NCBI GenBank assembly: GCA_900313475.1
Contig: OMRJ01000045.1
Span: 1 to 13,075 of the forward strand
DNA length: 13,075 bases
Direction: 5' to 3'
Source: an uncultured Eubacteriales bacterium
GTDB taxonomy: Bacteria; Bacillota; Clostridia; Oscillospirales; Acutalibacteraceae
Positions 8,448 through 13,075 of the stretch are shown piece by piece (position 1 is the stretch's first letter; each line of letters starts with the position of its first letter). The translations under genes were made by a program, and so were the position numbers. The notes beneath the pieces are model-generated. The model worked only from the letters and a program-made list of their open reading frames with translations, was not told the origin of the DNA and did not search any database.

Positions 8448-8476
8448 ATAATATCACGGCTGCCGAAAAAAAACAA
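8448..8476 (-). promoter_or_regulatory. Sigma-A type promoter for the leftward operon
   Basis: Reading the minus strand, TTGTTT (8476 down to 8471), a 17-bp spacer beginning with a T-run, and TATTAT (8453 down to 8448) lie about 50 bp upstream of the first ABC exporter ATG. The spacer is ideal, the -10 box has five of six consensus bases and the -35 box keeps TTG. No other promoter was recognised in the short gaps down to position 480, so this may drive all eight genes. It is a prediction from sequence alone. Confidence 0.55.
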
Positions 8477-8518
8477 TAGCGAAAAATTCAGTTTTCAAAA
8501 AGCTCGGAATGTTGTCGT

Positions 8519-8533
8519 ACAAATTAAATTTGT
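8519..8533. repeat. 15-bp palindrome, candidate operator
   Basis: ACAAATT-A-AATTTGT, two perfect 7-bp arms around one base, lying 43 bp upstream of the leftward -35 box. The symmetry and size suit a dimeric DNA-binding regulator. The AT-rich background raises the chance of coincidence, and no regulator gene is in the window. Confidence 0.35.
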
Positions 8534-8579
8534 GAAAATCCTTTTAAACCGGGCGTGTGGCATTCATTGGTTTTATCGA

Positions 8580-8610
8580 CGAAAATCGCGTAAAAAACAC
8601 GTGCTTTTCG
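8580..8610. repeat. Imperfect inverted repeat able to form a hairpin
   Basis: Twelve-base arms (starting CGAAAA and ending TTTTCG) flank a 7-base A-rich loop, with one mismatch and one G-T wobble. There is no U-tract after it on either strand, so it does not look like an intrinsic terminator. It lies upstream of the rightward promoter and may be a protein site or chance. Confidence 0.3.
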
Positions 8611-8659
8611 GTATTGCGTTTGTGCATTCTTACAAAAATAAAAATTAACGTCATCACTC

Positions 8660-8697
8660 TTGCTTTTTCATAACGTTAGGAAGTATAATAGTTCCTA
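8660..8697 (+). promoter_or_regulatory. Promoter of the acetylation cassette with inverted repeat around the -10 box
   Basis: A consensus TATAAT (8684-8689) is preceded, after an 18-bp spacer, by a poor -35 box TTGCTT (8660-8665). The -10 box lies in the 9-bp gap of a perfect inverted repeat, TAGGAA (8677-8682) and TTCCTA (8692-8697). A protein bound there would block RNA polymerase, so repressor control is the natural inference. The start codon of the MBOAT gene is 39 bp past the -10 box, giving a short leader of about 30 nt. Confidence 0.5.
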
Positions 8698-8728
8698 CTT
8701 AAAAATATAATTAAAGGCGAAAACAAAT

Positions 8729-10198
8729 ATGGTATTTTCGGGACTTGTGTTTTTGCTGGCGTTCCTGCCCGCAAATCTGATTCTTTATTTTTCGGCAAAG
8801 ACAATAAAAACGCGAAATATAATTCTTCTTGTCTTCTCTCTTGTGTTCTACGCATGGGGGGAGCCTGTTTATGTACTTTTGCTTGCTGCCATGTCATGGT
8901 TTTGCTGGTTCTTTTCGCGTATGATAGACAGAGCCGAAACCGACGGAAAAAAACGCGCCGCGATGATTGCCGCATCCGTTGTCTGCATCGGCGCGATAGG
9001 CTACTTTAAATATATCGGCTTTATAATCGAAAATATAAACGGCATCGCAGGGCGTGAGCTTATTGCAGTGCCGCATATTGCGCTTCCGATAGGAATATCT
9101 TTCTATACGTTTCAGCTTCTCACGTATGTTGTGGATGTTTACCGCGGAGAAGTGCCTGCGCAGAAGTCTTTTTGGAAAGTTTTGCTCTATGCCGGTCTTT
9201 TCCACCAGTGTGTGGCGGGTCCCATTGTGCGCTACGGCGATGTCGAGAACGAGCTTACGGAGCGCACGGGCAATATCGACGACATCAGCACGGGTGTCGG
9301 CAGATTCTGTTTCGGCCTTGCCAAGAAAGCCGTGCTCGCAAATGCGTGCGGCGCGGTTGTGGATGCGCTTCTCATAACCGATGCCGATATCGGGGACGGC
9401 GCGATGCTTGCCGCGAACATTTCGGCGCTTGAGGGACGTTCCGCTCTGACACTGTGGATGGGGATGGCATTTTACATGCTTCAGATATACCTTGATTTTT
9501 CTGCGTATTCCGACATGGCTATCGGAATGGGACTTATCTGCGGATTCCATTACAAAGAAAATTTCAATTACCCCTATGTCTCGCACTCCGTCACCGAGTT
9601 TTGGCGCCGCTGGCATATGTCACTCGGCACATTCTTCCGTGACTATGTCTACATCCCGCTCGGCGGAAACAGAAAGGGCAAGGCGCGTCAGATATTCAAC
9701 ATGTTTGTTGTTTGGGCGCTCACGGGTCTGTGGCACGGCGCAAGCTGGAACTTTGTGCTGTGGGGACTTTATTTCTTCGTGCTGCTCGTCATCGAAAAGC
9801 TGTTCCTCGGCAGGTTCTTTGACGCGCACAGAGGAATAGGCAGGTTCTGCACTTTGGCTGCCGTTTATTTCGGATGGATATTTTTCAAATTTACGGATAT
9901 GTCGCTTATCGGTACCGTTCTCAAAGGAATGTTCTGTCTTAACGGCAACCCGATTTCGACATACGAAGCGCGTTCCTTTGCGCTCGGCTATGTTCTGTTC
10001 TTCATAATCGCCGTTTTGGCTTGCACTCCGCTTGCCAAGAACATCGGCATACAGCTCAAAAAAAGAGCGGCGGTGTCTGTCGCGGCAAATGCCGTCAGCA
10101 CTGTGTCCGCAGTGATTATGCCCGCTTTTATGTTCGTGCTTTCATGCCTTTCGCTTGTCGGCGATTCCTATAACCCTTTCCTTTACTTCCAGTTTTAA
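8729..10198 (+). CDS. MBOAT-family membrane O-acyltransferase (AlgI/PatA/DltB-like)
   Basis: A 489-residue polytopic membrane protein of the membrane-bound O-acyltransferase family, which takes an acyl group from a cytoplasmic donor and passes it through the membrane for modification of surface polymers. Typical features are the N-terminal FSGLVFLLAFLP and YAWGEP segments, FKYIGF near 93-98, PIGISFYTFQ at 120-129, the AGP segment at 163-165, YLDFSAYSDMAIG at 254-266, FWRRWHMSLG at 291-300 and LTGLWHGASWNF at 331-342. His336 is the putative catalytic His and His296 the second conserved one. The C-terminus ends NPFLYFQF, like many AlgI relatives. The ribosome site is weak (AAAGG, about 11 nt before the ATG). 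The DHHW-family gene follows after a short gap, which favours polysaccharide O-acetylation over D-alanylation; no dlt genes are present. Confidence 0.94.
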   Translation: MVFSGLVFLLAFLPANLILYFSAKTIKTRNIILLVFSLVFYAWGEPVYVLLLAAMSWFCWFFSRMIDRAETDGKKRAAMIAASVVCIGAIGYFKYIGFIIENINGIAGRELIAVPHIALPIGISFYTFQLLTYVVDVYRGEVPAQKSFWKVLLYAGLFHQCVAGPIVRYGDVENELTERTGNIDDISTGVGRFCFGLAKKAVLANACGAVVDALLITDADIGDGAMLAANISALEGRSALTLWMGMAFYMLQIYLDFSAYSDMAIGMGLICGFHYKENFNYPYVSHSVTEFWRRWHMSLGTFFRDYVYIPLGGNRKGKARQIFNMFVVWALTGLWHGASWNFVLWGLYFFVLLVIEKLFLGRFFDAHRGIGRFCTLAAVYFGWIFFKFTDMSLIGTVLKGMFCLNGNPISTYEARSFALGYVLFFIIAVLACTPLAKNIGIQLKKRAAVSVAANAVSTVSAVIMPAFMFVLSCLSLVGDSYNPFLYFQF

Positions 10199-10227
10199 TA
10201 TATTTTTTTCGGTCGGAGACAGTGAAA

Positions 10228-11601
10228 ATGAAAAACAAATCAAACAGTACAAAAAACAAAGTCATTCGCATTGCCGTTACGGGGACGGTTGTTCTCACCA
10301 TGACTTTTGCGGCATTTATTCTGCCGCTTCGTCCGAAGGTGAGCGAAGCCGAAAAGCGTGAGCTTGCGAAATTTCCGGAGTTCAGCGTTACGGCGCTTTT
10401 GAGCGGAACGTATTTTTCGGATATCGCGTCATGGTTTTCGGATACCGTGCCGTTCAGAGATACTCTTGTTGCGATAAACTCGAAATTTCAGCATATTCTC
10501 GGCACGGCAACAGTGCTTAAGGGGTTCAACGAAGCGAAGCGCGGGGACGATATTCCCGATGTTCCGAATACATCATCCGATTTGCCGACTTCCGACGGAA
10601 CATCGGAGGTGCAGACGGATTCTCCCGCCGGCATTCCGTCCGAGATTACATCTGCGCCCGAAACGCAGCCGCAGGGTGAATACGCGGGGCTTGTGCAGAA
10701 GTTTGACTCGATTCTCGTTGCGGGCAATTCCGGGTACGAATACTATAATTTCAATCAGGCGGCTTCCGATGCCTATGTTGCGGCTGTCAACGCCGCGGGA
10801 AACAGACTGAACGGCAGGGCGAAGGTCTACAGCATGATAATTCCTACCTCCATAGATATCACGCTCGACGAACGCGTCCGTAAAAAGGTCAACGTCTCCG
10901 ACCAGAAAAAGGCGATCGACTATATGGAAGGCTCCATGAATCAAAACGTGGTGCGTGTTGAAATTTTCGACGCGATGAAAGCGCACAAGGATGAGTATAT
11001 CTATTTCCGCACGGATCATCACTGGACGGGACTCGGCGCTTATTATGCATATGTCCGCTTCTGTGAGATAAAGGGTATTCAGGCGCTTCCGCTCTCGGCT
11101 TACACCGTCCGTTCCTTTGATAACTTCCTCGGCAGCTTCTATAAGGATTCCGGCAACGATCCCGCACTCGGTGCTTCGCCCGATGTCGTAGACACCTACA
11201 CACCGCCGTGCGGAACAAAGATGACGGTTACCGAAAAATCGGGAAATACGCTTGTTACCCCGATGATATATAATGCGACAAACAACAAGCCCGCCTACAA
11301 ATACAGTGCTTTTATCTACGGAGATAATCCGTTTACCGTTATAGAAAACACGGATATGACTTCCGGCGACGCTTTGATACTTGTTAAGGAGTCTTTCGGC
11401 AACGCAATCGCTCCGCTCTTTACATACCATTATAAGTATGTGTATGTTGTGGATTACAGATATTATTCCGGCAAGCTTGATGCACTCGTGAACACCGCAA
11501 AATCAACGTGCGGCGGCAATGTCGATGTCCTTTACTGCAACAACATTTCCATGACACGCGCGTCAGGTCAGGTCACAAAGCTTGCGGCTGTGCTTGCGTG
11601 A
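10228..11601 (+). CDS. DHHW-family extracytoplasmic protein, AlgJ/AlgX/PatB-like SGNH-type O-acetyltransferase partner
   Basis: Probably completes transfer of acetyl groups to a cell-surface glycan outside the membrane, working with the MBOAT protein. From the ATG at 10228 it has 457 residues: a basic N-terminus, one membrane anchor at about 14-34, a conserved membrane-proximal region with SEAEKRELAKFPEF and YFSDIASWFSDTVPFRD, a Ser/Thr/Pro/Asp-rich linker at about 105-150, then the catalytic domain. This contains RTDHHWTGLGAYYAY with the DHHW signature at 263-266 and VKESFGNA with the probable nucleophile Ser389, followed by VVDYRYYSG. A GTG at 10222 is in frame, but the GGAG at 10215-10218 is only 3 nt from it and 9 nt from the ATG, so the ATG is preferred. 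The glycan substrate is not known. Confidence 0.88.
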   Translation: MKNKSNSTKNKVIRIAVTGTVVLTMTFAAFILPLRPKVSEAEKRELAKFPEFSVTALLSGTYFSDIASWFSDTVPFRDTLVAINSKFQHILGTATVLKGFNEAKRGDDIPDVPNTSSDLPTSDGTSEVQTDSPAGIPSEITSAPETQPQGEYAGLVQKFDSILVAGNSGYEYYNFNQAASDAYVAAVNAAGNRLNGRAKVYSMIIPTSIDITLDERVRKKVNVSDQKKAIDYMEGSMNQNVVRVEIFDAMKAHKDEYIYFRTDHHWTGLGAYYAYVRFCEIKGIQALPLSAYTVRSFDNFLGSFYKDSGNDPALGASPDVVDTYTPPCGTKMTVTEKSGNTLVTPMIYNATNNKPAYKYSAFIYGDNPFTVIENTDMTSGDALILVKESFGNAIAPLFTYHYKYVYVVDYRYYSGKLDALVNTAKSTCGGNVDVLYCNNISMTRASGQVTKLAAVLA

Positions 11602-11632
11602 GGTTGAGAGCTTGTCGTATTCAGGCGTAAAA

Positions 11633-11646
11633 TTCCGTTGACGGAA
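11633..11646. repeat. Small inverted repeat, TTCCG half-site, upstream copy
   Basis: TTCCG and CGGAA separated by TTGA. It is followed by no U-tract on the plus strand. The same half-site is reused in the repeat around the -35 box at 11670-11691, with TTGAC between the arms in both cases, which suggests a repeated regulatory site or a partial duplication. Confidence 0.35.
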
Positions 11647-11669
11647 GAAAAATGAAAAGAATTTTTACA

Positions 11670-11691
11670 TTTCCGGTTGACATGTCGGAAA
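11670..11691. repeat. Inverted repeat overlapping the -35 box
   Basis: TTTCCG (11670-11675) and CGGAAA (11686-11691) are perfect 6-bp arms with a 10-bp gap that contains the TTGACA -35 box (11677-11682). A dimeric regulator bound here would compete with sigma-A. This is inferred from geometry only. Confidence 0.4.
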
Positions 11692-11705
11692 GCTTGCGTT
11701 ATAAT
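11677..11705 (+). promoter_or_regulatory. Perfect consensus sigma-A promoter of the LRR protein gene
   Basis: TTGACA at 11677-11682, a 17-bp spacer, and TATAAT at 11700-11705, matching the consensus at all twelve positions with ideal spacing. The predicted start site near 11712 gives a leader of about 70 nt before the ATG at 11781. It is the strongest promoter signal in the window. Confidence 0.85.
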
Positions 11706-11766
11706 CAAATGGTACATAGTATCATTGCGATATAAAAAACAGATGATATTTTGTTATCGAAAAAAC

Positions 11767-11772
11767 AGGAGG
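11767..11772 (+). promoter_or_regulatory. Consensus ribosome binding site of the LRR protein gene
   Basis: AGGAGG with an 8-nt spacer to the ATG at 11781-11783. It fixes the start codon and, with the promoter, points to high expression. Confidence 0.8.
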
Positions 11773-11780
11773 AAAATTTT

Positions 11781-13075
11781 ATGAAATCTGTATCAAAAAA
11801 GCTACTTTCCCTTGTGCTTGCGGCTCTTATGATAGTTTCATGTGCGGTCGTTGCATTTGCGGCCGATGAGGATTTCAGCTACAGGGCAAAAGACGACGGC
11901 ACCTACGCCGTTACACTGTTCAGCGGTGAAATCGGCAAGGACGGCGTTTTTACGCTCCCTGTAAAGCATCCCAGATACGGCGCCGTATACACAAGCGTTG
12001 ACGAGGATGCATTCAAGTATGCATACGGCAACCCCGATCTTTCATTCCTTGAGAATGTTAAATCAATTGTTGTTCCCGCAAACATCACACTCATTGAAGC
12101 TTCCGCTTTTGAGGGGCTTCCCGCACTTGAAAAAGTTACTTTTAAGGGTGACATTACGCTCGGCAGGAGAGCCTTTGCAGACTGCTCCGCTCTCAAAGAA
12201 GTTATCTTCGAGGGCAGCATGACTCTTAAAGACGAAGCTTTTGCGGACTGCTATGCTCTTGACACAATCACATTCAAAGAGGGTGCAAAGCTCAATACCA
12301 TGAGAAGTGCTCTCGAAACAACAAAATGGTATAAGGAATGCGGCGCCGGCAAAAACCCCGACTATGTTATGCTCGGCACAACGCTCGTTGCTTACAAGGG
12401 TACCGACAAAGAGGTTACGCTTCCTCTTAACGTCACCGCCATCGGCGGCGGCGCTTTCGCAAACAACAAACACATTGAAAAGCTTATTATAACCAAGTAT
12501 GTTGACACCATCGGCGAAGAAGCTTTCAAATACTGCTCATCTCTTTCCGATATTGCTTTCTCCGACTTCGGCGAAATTACCGAAGTGGGCACCGATGCAT
12601 TTGTCGGCACTCCTTATTTCGATGACTATGAGGGTGAGTTCTTTATCATAGGATCCATTCTCGTTAAGTATAAGAGCGACAATAAGAAGGCTCACGTCAG
12701 AATCCCCAACACCGTTACCGAAATCGCGGACAATGCATTCCTCGGCAACTATCTTACAAGCGAAAAAGGCGGCTACACATTCGTTATTTCTTCAATAACC
12801 GTTCCCGCTTCCGTTAAGGAGTTCGGCGAAAACTGTCTTGCTCTTGCCCAGGTTAAAAAGGGTGAGGACGGCAAAAAGAGTGAATACTATTCTCCCAGAA
12901 TTTACGCTTATTCGGGTTCCGCCGTTCTTGAAACTCTCAAGAAAGCAGGTTATCTCGTAAACGCTTGCTATAACCTCGGCGATGTTGACAACGACGGCGA
13001 TGTCGATGTTGCGGACGCAAGACTCGCTCTCCGCCTTGCCGTTAAGCTAGACCTTGCCAACGATCTTACACACGG
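11781..13075 (+). CDS. Secreted BspA-type leucine-rich-repeat protein with dockerin-like C-terminal module, 3' end cut off by window
   Basis: An exported surface or extracellular protein; 431 residues are visible with no stop. A signal peptide has a Lys-rich start and a hydrophobic core at about 8-26, with AFA before a likely cleavage after residue 27. Repeats of the LRR_5 (Treponema/BspA) type follow, for example EASAFEGLPALEKVTF, RRAFADCSALKEVIF and DEAFADCYALDTITF at about 106-166, and further ones at about 221-262 and 308-346, with irregular inserts between. From about residue 399 a dockerin-like module begins: Asp401, 403, 405, Gly406, Asp407, 409 and 412 form a 12-residue EF-hand-type calcium loop followed by the ARLALRLAV helix. 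Alanine codons favour GCT over GCG, unlike its neighbours, consistent with high expression. LRR_5 proteins typically mediate adhesion; the ligand here is unknown. Confidence 0.9.
   Translation, partial: MKSVSKKLLSLVLAALMIVSCAVVAFAADEDFSYRAKDDGTYAVTLFSGEIGKDGVFTLPVKHPRYGAVYTSVDEDAFKYAYGNPDLSFLENVKSIVVPANITLIEASAFEGLPALEKVTFKGDITLGRRAFADCSALKEVIFEGSMTLKDEAFADCYALDTITFKEGAKLNTMRSALETTKWYKECGAGKNPDYVMLGTTLVAYKGTDKEVTLPLNVTAIGGGAFANNKHIEKLIITKYVDTIGEEAFKYCSSLSDIAFSDFGEITEVGTDAFVGTPYFDDYEGEFFIIGSILVKYKSDNKKAHVRIPNTVTEIADNAFLGNYLTSEKGGYTFVISSITVPASVKEFGENCLALAQVKKGEDGKKSEYYSPRIYAYSGSAVLETLKKAGYLVNACYNLGDVDNDGDVDVADARLALRLAVKLDLANDLTH

Larger units (their letters stand above)
8401..8728. other. Divergent intergenic region, AT-rich, non-coding
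   Basis: This 328-bp stretch separates the leftward operon from the rightward acetylation cassette. It contains the leftward promoter (8448-8476), a 15-bp palindrome (8519-8533), an imperfect hairpin (8580-8610), and a rightward promoter with an inverted repeat around its -10 box (8660-8697). I found no convincing gene, tRNA or small ORF with a ribosome site. It is clearly richer in A and T than the flanking genes. Confidence 0.8.
11602..11780 (+). other. Intergenic control region upstream of the LRR protein gene
   Basis: This 179-bp gap contains two inverted repeats built on the same TTCCG half-site, a perfect consensus promoter and an ideal ribosome site. I found no intrinsic terminator for the upstream acetylation genes, so some read-through into the LRR gene is possible. 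Confidence 0.7.

Noticed and set aside
8580..8610. Hairpin as an intrinsic terminator
   Set aside because: There is no U-tract on either side in either direction and no gene ends into it; both flanking genes point away.
8894..9616. Open minus-strand frame of about 240 codons under the MBOAT gene
   Set aside because: It is antisense to a confident membrane protein gene. Its product has no motif and the composition of a shadow frame.
8729..10198. MBOAT gene as dltB of a teichoic acid D-alanylation operon
   Set aside because: No dltA, dltC or dltD neighbour is present, and the following gene is DHHW-type, which matches O-acetylation systems.
10199..10227. T-run after the MBOAT stop codon as a possible terminator
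   Set aside because: No stem precedes the T-run, and the next gene begins at once in the same direction, so the two are more likely cotranscribed.
10573..11430. Long open frame on the minus strand (about 285 codons) under the DHHW gene
   Set aside because: It lies antisense to a gene with clear family motifs, shows no recognisable domain, is rich in Arg/His/Cys as expected from an out-of-frame reading, and has no plausible promoter.
11832..11844. IVSC at residues 18-21 of the LRR protein as a lipoprotein signal
   Set aside because: It loosely fits a lipobox, but the hydrophobic core continues past the Cys and an AFA signal peptidase I site follows, so ordinary secretion is more likely. It cannot be fully excluded.

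Overview
The window looks like a chromosomal segment of an anaerobic, gut-type Firmicute (Clostridia, probably Oscillospirales). This is inferred from several things: moderate GC content, AGGAGG-type ribosome binding sites, sigma-A promoters, a heterodimeric ABC exporter pair, a DHHW-family acetylation protein, and a secreted leucine-rich-repeat protein ending in a dockerin-like module. No taxonomic marker is decisive. No RNA gene, insertion sequence, prophage or CRISPR array was seen.

Left part (1-8400, all minus strand). Eight tightly packed genes read from 8400 towards 1 and probably form one transcription unit behind a good sigma-A promoter at 8448-8476. In transcription order they are: two half-transporters of a heterodimeric ABC exporter (8 bp overlap), a FucU/RbsD-type sugar mutarotase, a rhamnulokinase-type sugar kinase, rsmA (16S rRNA dimethyltransferase), tmk (thymidylate kinase, 8 bp overlap with rsmA), a HAD phosphatase, and thiN (thiamine diphosphokinase, cut by the window edge). 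The exporter subunits show a textbook asymmetric pair of ATP sites. The first subunit also carries an unusual Lys/Pro/Ser-rich insertion in its nucleotide-binding domain. The mutarotase and kinase form a deoxysugar-handling pair without isomerase or aldolase neighbours.

Middle (8401-8728). A 328-bp AT-rich divergent intergenic region holds the leftward promoter, a rightward promoter whose TATAAT lies between the arms of an inverted repeat, a 15-bp palindrome and an imperfect hairpin.

Right part (8729-13075, plus strand). An AlgI/PatA-like MBOAT acyltransferase is followed at once by a DHHW/AlgJ-like SGNH-type esterase/transferase. Together they look like a cell-surface polysaccharide O-acetylation cassette: the membrane protein passes acetyl across the membrane and the anchored extracytoplasmic protein transfers it to a glycan. 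After a 179-bp gap with a perfect consensus promoter (TTGACA-17-TATAAT) and two related inverted repeats comes a strongly signalled gene for a secreted BspA-type LRR protein whose C-terminus enters a dockerin-like calcium-binding module at the window edge.

No clearly new biological system is visible. The observations most worth checking are the dockerin-tagged LRR protein and its promoter palindromes, the insertion in the ABC exporter, and the operator-like repeat at the acetylation promoter.
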